Shown here piece after piece: positions 8,499 through 16,179 of a stretch of DNA of 64,000 nt. The notes below the pieces were generated by a model. It was not told the origin of the DNA. It made no database searches and worked only from the letters and a program-made list of their open reading frames with translations. This DNA comes from G020348385 sp964410125 (lineage in GTDB: Bacteria > Acidobacteriota > Aminicenantia > Aminicenantales > Aminicenantaceae): the NCBI GenBank assembly GCA_964410125.1, contig CAYPGQ010000005.1, positions 1-64,000 on the forward strand. Direction: 5' to 3'. A program made the translations under genes and the position numbers. Within the stretch, counting starts at the first letter, position 1. Every line of letters starts with the position of its first letter.

Positions 8499-11273
8499 AT
8501 TCTCAAACTAAGAAACATTTTTATCATTATTTTTTTACTTATGGGTTCTCCACAGAATTCTATCATTATTGAGCAGTTGAAATGTGAATACCGGACAAAT
8601 CCCCTTGGCATCGATACCTTAAAGCCCCGCTTGAGCTGGATATTGCATTCAGATATAAGAGGGCAGACACAAACCGCCTACCAGATTCTTGTTTCCACCA
8701 GCAAGGATAAACTTACCGAATCAGCAGTGGACCTATGGAATAGCGGGAAAGTGAATTCCCAGCAGTCCATCCATATTGAATATGCCGGAGTATCCCTTGG
8801 CTCACGCCAAAAATGTTATTGGAAAGTCCGCGTTTGGGATAAATCCGGAAAATGCTCTGATTGGAGCGATATATCCTGGTGGGAAATGGCTCTACTGAAA
8901 GAGCATGACTGGAAGGCCATCTGGATTAATGATGGCAAACTAAGTCCTGAGCAAGATGAGGATTTTTATCAGGACGATCCCGCCCCGCTGTTTCGTAAAG
9001 AGTTTAAGTTGGACAAATCAGTTAAAAATGCGCGTCTTTACATCACGGGTTTGGGTTATTATGAAGCCTATTTGAACGGGGAGCGAGTCGGAGACTCTAT
9101 GCTGGATCCTGCCTGGACGAATTATTCTAAGCGGGTATATTATTCCACTCATGACGTTACACACCAAGTGCAAAAGGGGACGAATTGTTTAAGTGTTACC
9201 CTTGGGAATGGCTGGTACAATCCATTACCCTTAAGAATGTGGGGACGTCTAAATCTCAGAGAACATTTGACCGTCGGACGGCCCCGTTTCATAGCACAAC
9301 TGGAAATAAATTGTACGGATAGTTCTAGAGAAATGATCGTTAGCGATGAGTCCTGGAGAGTCATGGATGGGCCGATGTTAAGGAATAACATCTATCTTGG
9401 AGAAAAATATGATGCCAGACAGGAAGTTATCGGCTGGAATCGTTATGGCCTCAATGATAAAGATTGGCGGCAAGTGAAAAAGGCCTCCGAACCAATTGGT
9501 AAGTTACAAGCTCAACCGTTGCCGCCGACCCGGGTGACGGCAACACTCAAACCACATAAAATCATGCAATCCTCACCCGAGATTTATATTGTAGATATGG
9601 GACAAAATTTTACTGGCTGGGCGAAATTTCACCTGAAAGCACCGCAAGGCACCAAAATCCAATTTCGGTATGGTGAGTTGTTATATGAAGATGGGACATT
9701 GAATCCGATGACAAGTGTGTGTGGACAGATTAAAGAGAATCGCAGGAACCACAATGGGGAAGAAGTTTCTGTGGGCGGTTCTGGCTCTCCAAAAATAGCC
9801 TGGCAGATGGATACATACATAGCCAAAGGAGATGGTTGGGAGGAGTATGTGCCGCGTTTCACATTTCATGCATTCCGTTATATCGAAGTATCCGGTTTTC
9901 CCGGTGAACTTACAACCGATATGGTTTCGGGATTGCGCTTGAATAGTGATATTGATGAAGTCGGCGATTTTTCCTGTTCTAATCCAATGTTTAATGCCAT
10001 TCAAAACATGTCGAGATGGACGTTTATGAGTAATTTATTAAGCGTACAATCAGATTGTCCCCACCGTGAGCGTTTTGGTTATGGCGGTGATATCGTGAGC
10101 ACCAATGAAGCTTTGATGTTCAATTATGACATGGCCAATTTTTATGCAAAGGCTGTTCAGGATTGGGCTGACAGCGTTCTTGAAGATGGTATGCTTACCG
10201 ATACGGCACCCTTTGTGGGTATTCAGTATTGCGGTGTTGGTTGGGCCATGGTTCATCCGCTGCTGCAATTGAATCTGTATAGATATTATGGAAATCGCAG
10301 GATTCTGGAGAGACAGTACGAGGTTTCCCTGCACTGGTTGGATTTAGTCCAGCAACAATACCCAGATTATATCGTTAGTGATGGTTTGAGCGATCACGAA
10401 TCTCTGACTGAAACCCCCTCTGAAGAACTTGTTACCCCTCTCTTTTATTATAGCGCAAAAGTGTTATCGACTTTGGCAACCATTTTAAACCGTGCCGATG
10501 AAGCAAAGAGATTCCAAGATTTAAGCTCAAGAATTAAGTCTGCTTATTTGAATAAATTTTTACAAAAAGGCACAGGCCTCTTTTCCCCAGGTTCGCAAGC
10601 GAGTCAATCCTTTGCGCTGTATCTTGATCTGGCACCCACAGATGAAACGGAAGAAGCTCTTGCTTATCTTGAAAAAAATGTAGTCGAAGAAAACCAGGGT
10701 CACCTGACCACGGGGATTATGGGGACTAAATTCATGCTCGACGTGTTCTGCCGCAATGATCTTTCTGACATTGCGTATGGGATCGTAAACAAAAAGACAT
10801 TTCCTGGTTGGGGATTCATGCTGGAAAATGGTGCGACGACTTTGTGGGAACATTGGGATTTCAGTGATAATACCTTTTCGCACAATCATCCAATGTTTGG
10901 CTCGGTGAGTCAGTGGTTCTATAACTGGCTGGGCGGCATTCAAGCCGCACCTGAGGCAGTTGGTTTTAATAAAATTATCATTCGACCTCAGATTGTCGAT
11001 GACCTGGAATGGGTGAAATGCTGTTATAATTCTATAAGAGGCAGAATTTATAGCAACTGGCACAAAGAAGAAAAAAAACTTTTTTTTGAAATCCAGATTC
11101 CTGTGAATACTGAAGCAACAGTCTTTCTCCCGATTCAAAAAAACGACACTGTTTTAGAAAGCGGACAACCTGTGGAAAAGGCAAAAGGCGTTCAACTCCT
11201 TCAAAAAGAGGGACACTCGGTGATCTTTTGTGTGGAGTCCGGGAAATACTTGTTTGAGATCCGCAGGAATTAA
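8499..11273 (+). CDS. Alpha-L-rhamnosidase, GH78
   Basis: About 924 residues. The N-terminus carries LKCEYRTNPLGIDTLKPRLSW, typical of bacterial rhamnosidase N-domains. A galactose-binding-like domain follows (YYEAYLNGERVGD), then the (alpha/alpha)6 barrel with the conserved DCPHRERFGYGGD stretch that holds catalytic acids, and a C-terminal beta domain after SVSQWFYNWLGG. It releases terminal L-rhamnose from glycans or glycosides. The start is unclear. An ATG at 8454 lies inside the preceding M14 gene and has no good ribosome site. A strong AAGGAGG (8485-8491) points seven bases ahead to ATT at 8499, which would begin a clean hydrophobic signal (ILKLRNIFIIIFLL). I chose ATT and note it is a rare start codon. 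Confidence 0.85.
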   Translation: MLKLRNIFIIIFLLMGSPQNSIIIEQLKCEYRTNPLGIDTLKPRLSWILHSDIRGQTQTAYQILVSTSKDKLTESAVDLWNSGKVNSQQSIHIEYAGVSLGSRQKCYWKVRVWDKSGKCSDWSDISWWEMALLKEHDWKAIWINDGKLSPEQDEDFYQDDPAPLFRKEFKLDKSVKNARLYITGLGYYEAYLNGERVGDSMLDPAWTNYSKRVYYSTHDVTHQVQKGTNCLSVTLGNGWYNPLPLRMWGRLNLREHLTVGRPRFIAQLEINCTDSSREMIVSDESWRVMDGPMLRNNIYLGEKYDARQEVIGWNRYGLNDKDWRQVKKASEPIGKLQAQPLPPTRVTATLKPHKIMQSSPEIYIVDMGQNFTGWAKFHLKAPQGTKIQFRYGELLYEDGTLNPMTSVCGQIKENRRNHNGEEVSVGGSGSPKIAWQMDTYIAKGDGWEEYVPRFTFHAFRYIEVSGFPGELTTDMVSGLRLNSDIDEVGDFSCSNPMFNAIQNMSRWTFMSNLLSVQSDCPHRERFGYGGDIVSTNEALMFNYDMANFYAKAVQDWADSVLEDGMLTDTAPFVGIQYCGVGWAMVHPLLQLNLYRYYGNRRILERQYEVSLHWLDLVQQQYPDYIVSDGLSDHESLTETPSEELVTPLFYYSAKVLSTLATILNRADEAKRFQDLSSRIKSAYLNKFLQKGTGLFSPGSQASQSFALYLDLAPTDETEEALAYLEKNVVEENQGHLTTGIMGTKFMLDVFCRNDLSDIAYGIVNKKTFPGWGFMLENGATTLWEHWDFSDNTFSHNHPMFGSVSQWFYNWLGGIQAAPEAVGFNKIIIRPQIVDDLEWVKCCYNSIRGRIYSNWHKEEKKLFFEIQIPVNTEATVFLPIQKNDTVLESGQPVEKAKGVQLLQKEGHSVIFCVESGKYLFEIRRN

Positions 11274-11540
11274 TATCCTGTTTAAAATAGGACTTATGTC
11301 TATTTGAAATGGAAAATCTGAAAGCACGACCAGTGTCGAAGTTATCGATGGTGTGACCCACATTTTTTGAACTCGTGCGTTTTTCAAACGGAAAAATGTG
11401 CCTTCTGAAAACCGATCCGGAAACGGGATTCCAATCCCTCAAGCGTTATTGTGTTTGCTGGAGCTCCGTTTCTTGAACTTTGCTTTTAGATATGATATGC
11501 AAATAGTGGAGAGAAAGGATAACCTAAAAAGGTCTTTTCC
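11274..11540. other. Intergenic region with an AT-rich inverted repeat
   Basis: No gene was recognised. It contains a 9-base inverted repeat, CACATTTTT at 11359-11367 and AAAAATGTG at 11392-11400, with a nested partial repeat (TTTGAA/TTCAAA) inside. This could fold as a hairpin behind the rhamnosidase gene but lacks the layout of a standard intrinsic terminator. The promoter of the next gene was not clear: TTGAAC at 11473-11478 has only a weak -10 partner. Confidence 0.3.
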
Positions 11541-12812
11541 ATGTATTCTGCAGAACAGCTGATTAGGCAACTCATCAGAATATCAAGTCCTGCGCTAGAC
11601 CGCGCCGTCAAACGCTTATCCTTTAACAAAAAACTCAATCGTTTCTTAAAAGCTAGGAACACAAAAAAGCTGAAGCAAGTCGGCCGTTTGAAAAAAGTCC
11701 TGGTCATTCCGGATATCAATATCGGCGATGCAATGATCTGCCAGTCTTTTATCGCCCCGTTGAAAAAAGCTTCTCTGGATATCGAAATCAGTTATATTTA
11801 CCATAAAAATGCTTCCCCTTTGGTTTGTATGAATCCGGATATAGACGAACATTTTCCGTTGTTTAGGAGTATTGGCTATCCTTCTGATAAGGATTTTGCG
11901 AGCCTTCGGAATTTGTTGAAAGGTTTTCACTTTGACTTGATCTTTAATCTCAATCCCTATTTTACTTCCAAGCATTTTCGGGCAGCACATTCGCCCGTGA
12001 TCTACTCGTCACGTCTGATCTCGAATATTATCCGAAACTACACGTCCGACGACAGCGAAGCACACATATCCCTCCAAATGAGCAAATTCGCTGAGGAGTT
12101 GATCGAGACTCTTATCTCGAATCCAGCAAACGGGGGCCAAAAACAGCAAGATTTTCATCATATCTTTTTTTATTCAGCCCAGAGTCCTTTCCTAAAGGCT
12201 CAGAGGATATTAAAAAAACTCAATATAACATCCGATTCCAAAAAGGTATTTTTGAATCCCGATACGTCCTGCGCTTATACACGTATTCCTTTAGGAATTC
12301 AGAAGGAGCTGTTGAAGGGAATCCTAGCCAATCCAGAAATCCATGTTCTTCTGAATTGTGGGTTTACATTCCAAGGGATCGAAAAAGAGTTGCTCCGTGA
12401 GATTCCTTCTTCCTACAGAAAAAGAATCACGGTCATCCCAAAAGATACGCCTATCGATGTTTATGCGGCTTTGACTGATCATTCCGACGTCTTCATAACC
12501 GGAGATACGGCTCCTCTTCACATCGCGGCAGCCAAAAAAATCATCTTGGATTCTGATTTGAGTTTTCGGAATTCGACCGCTGTAGTGGGAATATTCGGGG
12601 CAACAAGTTCGAAGATTTATGGGTATGACTCCTTTTCTGCAGAACATATTGCAGCACCGCAGAAGGCTCCATCAAAAGTTTTTGAAGTTTTTCCTGAATG
12701 TAAAAATCTCACTTGTATGGATAAGATTTTCAAAGCCTGCCCTAAGGTAAAATGTTTTGATGGATTGAAATCGGAACCCATCATCGAGTACGTGAATAGC
12801 TATTTATCATAG
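11541..12812 (+). CDS. Glycosyltransferase family 9 (heptosyltransferase-like)
   Basis: 423 residues. The core starts at about residue 52 with KKVLVIPDINIGDAMICQSF, the GT9 N-terminal pattern (an acidic/GD turn following the first strand). The C-terminal domain carries FITGDTAPLHIAAA (about residues 316-329), the GT9 nucleotide-sugar site (usually xDSGPxHxAAA), and later VGIFGATS. It would be a cytoplasmic, membrane-associated GT-B enzyme adding a heptose-like sugar to lipopolysaccharide core or a related glycan. The extra N-terminal 50 basic residues and the last 60 residues with four cysteines (KNLTCMDKIFKACPKVKC) are less typical. It stands alone on the plus strand and converges with the sulfatase-fold gene. 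Confidence 0.8.
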   Translation: MYSAEQLIRQLIRISSPALDRAVKRLSFNKKLNRFLKARNTKKLKQVGRLKKVLVIPDINIGDAMICQSFIAPLKKASLDIEISYIYHKNASPLVCMNPDIDEHFPLFRSIGYPSDKDFASLRNLLKGFHFDLIFNLNPYFTSKHFRAAHSPVIYSSRLISNIIRNYTSDDSEAHISLQMSKFAEELIETLISNPANGGQKQQDFHHIFFYSAQSPFLKAQRILKKLNITSDSKKVFLNPDTSCAYTRIPLGIQKELLKGILANPEIHVLLNCGFTFQGIEKELLREIPSSYRKRITVIPKDTPIDVYAALTDHSDVFITGDTAPLHIAAAKKIILDSDLSFRNSTAVVGIFGATSSKIYGYDSFSAEHIAAPQKAPSKVFEVFPECKNLTCMDKIFKACPKVKCFDGLKSEPIIEYVNSYLS

Positions 12813-12841
12813 GTTCCAGAGGATAATACAGAAAATCGCTG

Positions 12842-14320
12842 TCAGTCCATATAGCCAAGACTGCGGAGTTTCTTTTTGATCTTTTTTTGATCTGCAAGAT
12901 CCTGTAGATCTTCCAGGTTGGACTTCGTAACATCTTTTTTTTCAAGGAGTTGCTGCTTTTTGGAATTTAAATTTTGTATCACTCCATCCAGTTTAGCTCT
13001 CATCTGGGTGACCATTATTCTGTTTTCCGAGACTACATTATTCATTTCTTCAGGATCTTTTTCCAAATCATACAATTCCTCGACTCCGGCGTGGACTTTT
13101 TGACAATAGTTGCACATGCCGATTCCGTCAGGGGCATAAATATATTTATGCGTTTCGTTCCTCAATCCGATTTTTCTTTGTACATAGGACTCTTCAAAAA
13201 AGGCGAAGTCTCGGATGTCCTCTCTATCTCCGCTGATCAACGGCCTCATACTGGTCCCATCGCATCCTAAATCTTTGTCGTTTATTCCAAGGTAATCACA
13301 AACAGTTGGCACAAGATCAACATGCTGGATCAGCCCTTGAATATTTTTTGGTTGAGAGAAAAGTTGTGGATTGAAAACGATCAGGGGAACATGGGTGGTC
13401 ACTTCATACAGTCCATGGTGATCGAAAAAAATCTCATGTTCCGTTAGGCTTTCTCCATGATCAGAGGTGATAATGATCAACGTGTCTTCCAGGATTTTGT
13501 GGTTTTTTAAAGTTGTGAGCAAATTCCCGATACACTTATCCACGTAATTCACTGCGCCTTTGTATTTTGAAGCGATGATATCGATGGAGCCGCGATGGGA
13601 CTTATCCCGATCCATGTGTTTTTTCGGGCAATTGTAAGGTGTGTGGGTATCCCAATAGTGGAGGAAGAGAAAAAAATCGTTATCTTTAATGTCGTCGATA
13701 ATCTTCTGGGCCAATTTGGTGACATAATCGGCGTCTTGTACTCTTGCCAGCTCGAATGTAAACCGAAATGTGTTCCATACACCCTTCAGGCCCTTCCACA
13801 TCGAGGAAATGGATGGTTTTCTTTTTTTGCCATAGATTCTCAATAAGGAGATATTGGCGGCCATATACCGCAAATGCACATAGGGGAGGGTAAAAACGAT
13901 ATGGAAGAATTTTTGCCAGATGTTTCTGTCTCGTTCATAACCGTAAAAATCGAATCCGCGTTTGAACCATCTTCCCATCCAGTCGACCGCATAAGTTTTG
14001 AATCCTTTCTCCTTCAGCATTTCCGCAAGCAATTTTCCGTTCAACTTCCCGAATGTCATCAAGTCTTTTGGGGTGACTTTATCGCCATGATGGACAATGC
14101 CATGGGTTCTAGGGTATCTTCCGGTGAAAATTGAGGTCAGGCTTTGATCGGTTGTGTTCCAACAGGAGTAACAGTTTGCGAATTGGATACCACCCCTGGC
14201 TAACTCATCGATGTTGGGGCTAGAATTCGTTTCTCCGCCGTAACAGCCGAGGTTTCTGGCTCGAAGCGCATCGATAACGATCAGAATGATGTTCGGATGC
14301 TTTTGTCCTTCATTTTTCAT
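12842..14320 (-). CDS. Sulfatase-fold enzyme with Thr at the nucleophile position
   Basis: 492 residues of the alkaline phosphatase superfamily, sulfatase branch (PF00884). Metal-binding features are present: IVIDALRARNLGCYG at the N-terminus (Asp17) and TSDHGESLTEH in the middle. Where formylglycine sulfatases have CxPxR ahead of LLTGRxP, this protein has TTDQSLTSIFTGRYP: Thr57 replaces the modified Cys and the Arg is Leu. It therefore cannot be a standard formylglycine sulfatase. Thr nucleophiles are known in phosphoethanolamine and phosphoglycerol transferases of this superfamily, so a phosphotransferase, phosphodiesterase or phosphonate-type hydrolase is more likely. It lacks their N-terminal membrane helices and any signal peptide. 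The ATG has AGGAGGG upstream and a promoter at 14352-14380. Confidence 0.75.
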   Translation of the reverse strand: MKNEGQKHPNIILIVIDALRARNLGCYGGETNSSPNIDELARGGIQFANCYSCWNTTDQSLTSIFTGRYPRTHGIVHHGDKVTPKDLMTFGKLNGKLLAEMLKEKGFKTYAVDWMGRWFKRGFDFYGYERDRNIWQKFFHIVFTLPYVHLRYMAANISLLRIYGKKRKPSISSMWKGLKGVWNTFRFTFELARVQDADYVTKLAQKIIDDIKDNDFFLFLHYWDTHTPYNCPKKHMDRDKSHRGSIDIIASKYKGAVNYVDKCIGNLLTTLKNHKILEDTLIIITSDHGESLTEHEIFFDHHGLYEVTTHVPLIVFNPQLFSQPKNIQGLIQHVDLVPTVCDYLGINDKDLGCDGTSMRPLISGDREDIRDFAFFEESYVQRKIGLRNETHKYIYAPDGIGMCNYCQKVHAGVEELYDLEKDPEEMNNVVSENRIMVTQMRAKLDGVIQNLNSKKQQLLEKKDVTKSNLEDLQDLADQKKIKKKLRSLGYMD

Positions 14321-14351
14321 GCTAAATTATTCCCTCCTAGGGAAGGCTAAT

Positions 14352-14380
14352 ATTATGGCATAGGAAAATAGAGTAATCAA
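14352..14380 (-). promoter_or_regulatory. Promoter of the sulfatase-fold gene
   Basis: On the minus strand TTGATT (14380-14375) and CATAAT (14357-14352) are 17 bases apart. The transcript would start near 14345 and include an AGGAGGG site before the ATG at 14320. The box pair sits back to back with a plus-strand promoter at 14383. Confidence 0.5.
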
Positions 14381-14382
14381 AT

Positions 14383-14411
14383 TTGACATAAGTCAAGGAA
14401 ATGTCTTGTAT
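14383..14411 (+). promoter_or_regulatory. Candidate promoter for the small secreted protein
   Basis: TTGACA (14383-14388) and TTGTAT (14406-14411) with 17 bases between. The -35 box is perfect and the -10 moderate. It would give a leader of about 145 bases that includes the CCTGAATTATCCAGG palindrome at 14530-14546 just before the ribosome binding site. Confidence 0.4.
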
Positions 14412-14529
14412 GTCCGATTATTATGGATTTGGATGATAACCAACAAATCTATTGTGAAAGAAGTTATAGCAGAACTTTTTCCCACCTGTTTGCGTATAAC
14501 ATGATGAACTTAATAATAGACGTTTATTG

Positions 14530-14546
14530 ACCTGAATTATCCAGGT
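14530..14546. repeat. CCTGAATTATTCA-family palindrome, copy 1
   Basis: ACCTGAATTATCCAGGT is a near-perfect palindrome (one mismatched pair). It is the reverse complement of the copy at 52341-52359. It lies directly before the AAAAGGAGGAG ribosome site of the gene at 14562, so as RNA it could form a short hairpin next to that site. Confidence 0.6.
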
Positions 14547-14561
14547 TAAAAGGAGGAGTTC

Positions 14562-14951
14562 ATGAAAAAATCATCATTCTATTTGGCTCTATTTGTTTTT
14601 CTGATTGCCTTTTGCTCTGTGATTTCCTTCAGTCAAGAAGTCGACCTGACCGGAACATGGGAAGGATCCACAGTTGTCCCTGACCAAGGTGAAGATGAAA
14701 TGACACTCGTTATCAAAAAGGAAGAAGGCGAATACGCGGCCACGATAACCGATTCCCTAGGGATGTTGATGGATACAGAATGTGAAGATATTGAATTCAA
14801 CGACGGCACTCTGACATTTAACTTTTCGATCTCACAGGATATGGAATCTCTGACTGTTTGGATTACGCTCGAGGTGGAAGGCGATACGATGAAGGGATAC
14901 TGGGAGACGAGTGACGGAGGGCAAGGCGATATAGAGCTCAAGAAACAATAA
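14562..14951 (+). CDS. Small secreted beta-rich protein, function unknown
   Basis: 129 residues. The signal peptide ends near VISFSQ, and the mature part of about 105 residues is acidic and alternates polar and hydrophobic residues. It begins with VDLTGTWEGST, and later VEGDTMKGYWET resembles small lipocalin-like or extracellular beta-barrel proteins, in which a GTW motif near the N-terminus is followed by GxW repeats. No catalytic motif is visible. AAAAGGAGGAG lies six bases before the ATG. It is the first of a plus-strand run of exported proteins. Confidence 0.65.
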   Translation: MKKSSFYLALFVFLIAFCSVISFSQEVDLTGTWEGSTVVPDQGEDEMTLVIKKEEGEYAATITDSLGMLMDTECEDIEFNDGTLTFNFSISQDMESLTVWITLEVEGDTMKGYWETSDGGQGDIELKKQ

Positions 14952-15003
14952 GTCTTCCCTCCAGTTTTAGATCGGATATCCTACACCTCTCTCGATAATT
15001 TCA

Positions 15004-15033
15004 TTAACTTTTTCTTTAAAGCTGAAGTATATT
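15004..15033 (+). promoter_or_regulatory. Promoter directly in front of the 6-bladed propeller gene
   Basis: TTAACT (15004-15009) and TATATT (15028-15033) are 18 bases apart. The -10 box ends three bases before one ATG (15037) and six bases before the next (15040), so the transcript should start at or next to the second ATG. There is no ribosome binding site, consistent with a leaderless mRNA. Confidence 0.5.
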
Positions 15034-15036
15034 AAT

Positions 15037-16122
15037 ATGATGAGAAGAAAAAACCTTGTTTTCCTGTTTGTTTTAATTATGTTTTTGAAAATCGGTGTTG
15101 TTGGCGCTGCAAACAAGATCCAGTTGAAGATCGACAAGATATGGGAAATCGGCAAAAGGAATTTGATGTTCGCCTCGATCGCTTCGGTTTGTGAAGATCC
15201 TGAATCCAACCTCTACTTGTTGGATAGGATGGAGCACAAGGTGTTGAAGTTTTCATCTGGAGGAGAGCTGATCCAAACATTCGGCCAGAAGGGGCAGGGG
15301 CCAGGCGATTACCAGAATCCCCATCTTTTGACTTTCACACCAAAGGGCCAGCTTGTCGTTGCGGATGAAATGTACAATCTGACTTTCCTGAGTGAGAAGG
15401 GTCATTTCATCGAGCGTGTTCACCTGGATGGACGTCTTGCAGTCGGCTATATTGGTGAAGATCGTTATTATGGTTGGAGTTGGGGGCAGGATATTCGAAG
15501 CCAGGTGATGGTCGATAGCCAGAACAACATCCTGAAAAGCTTCTTCCAGGTTCCTATAAGCGCTTTTTCTGTTTCGGCGCCTGACGAAAGCGGTCGGCTG
15601 GTTATGTTCAATTATTCACGGGAAGAATTTGCCCCATCCCTTCAATTTGCCCACTTCGGCCGATTCTCCGCTATCGGGGTAGGCGATAAATACGATATCT
15701 TGATCCTGGACGAAAAGGGAAACACCATAAACCACCTACAGAGAGAGGTGCCGGCCGATAAGTTCACCAAAACAGAAAAAGCATTTTTTGAGAAAGATAT
15801 CGAGAGACTGGGGAAGGAACGCGGCTGGCCCAGGAGTGTTGTTCGAAGTCTTGTCAAAAAAATTCCGGATAAAAAGATTTTTTTCGATCAGGTTTTGATG
15901 ACCGAGGAACATGTCTTCGTTTTTAGGATCAAGAGTGACATCACCAATGAGACGGGTCCCTTTCCGGTGGATATTTCTACGGTAAAAGGTGAATTTTTAG
16001 GAGCAACGCATTTGCCCAAGAAACCCATCCACATTTCTGGGGACCATTTGTATTTTGTCCGATCGGATGAGCAAGACAACTTATTCCTGGAAAAAGCGGC
16101 CTACAAAGTCATAAAAAATTAG
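15037..16122 (+). CDS. Secreted 6-bladed beta-propeller protein
   Basis: 361 residues with a signal peptide ending near VVGAANK. The repeated strands (SIASVCEDPESNLYLLDRMEHKV, LTFTPKGQLVVADEMYNLT) show the NHL/BF3164-like pattern of '...DxxGNLYVxD...V..F...G' that builds a 6-bladed propeller. The stretch GQKGQGPGDYQNPHLL (around residue 85) is characteristic of that group. Such proteins are common in Bacteroidota and related phyla, are periplasmic or surface exposed, and usually have no assigned activity. Two ATGs are adjacent (15037, 15040); the promoter position favours 15040. The 5'-nucleotidase gene follows after about 57 bases with its own promoter. Confidence 0.75.
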   Translation: MMRRKNLVFLFVLIMFLKIGVVGAANKIQLKIDKIWEIGKRNLMFASIASVCEDPESNLYLLDRMEHKVLKFSSGGELIQTFGQKGQGPGDYQNPHLLTFTPKGQLVVADEMYNLTFLSEKGHFIERVHLDGRLAVGYIGEDRYYGWSWGQDIRSQVMVDSQNNILKSFFQVPISAFSVSAPDESGRLVMFNYSREEFAPSLQFAHFGRFSAIGVGDKYDILILDEKGNTINHLQREVPADKFTKTEKAFFEKDIERLGKERGWPRSVVRSLVKKIPDKKIFFDQVLMTEEHVFVFRIKSDITNETGPFPVDISTVKGEFLGATHLPKKPIHISGDHLYFVRSDEQDNLFLEKAAYKVIKN

Positions 16123-16143
16123 CTACAAGACCGATCACCTTAT

Positions 16144-16173
16144 TTGACATTATTTTTTTTTCTGTGCTATAAG
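16144..16173 (+). promoter_or_regulatory. Promoter of the 5'-nucleotidase gene
   Basis: TTGACA (16144-16149) and TATAAG (16168-16173) with 18 bases between. The first box is also an in-frame TTG that might be mistaken for a start codon. The -10 box ends six bases before GTG at 16180, which would be the first base of a leaderless mRNA. Confidence 0.6.
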
Positions 16174-16179
16174 CCTTTT

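Noticed and set aside
14562..14951. Lipoprotein assignment for the small secreted protein
   Set aside because: The signal contains a Cys (AFCSVIS), but the cleavage context fits signal peptidase I after ISFS better than a lipobox.
16144..16179. TTG start for the 5'-nucleotidase
   Set aside because: The TTG is the first part of a TTGACA -35 box; the 12 extra codons would precede the likely transcription start.
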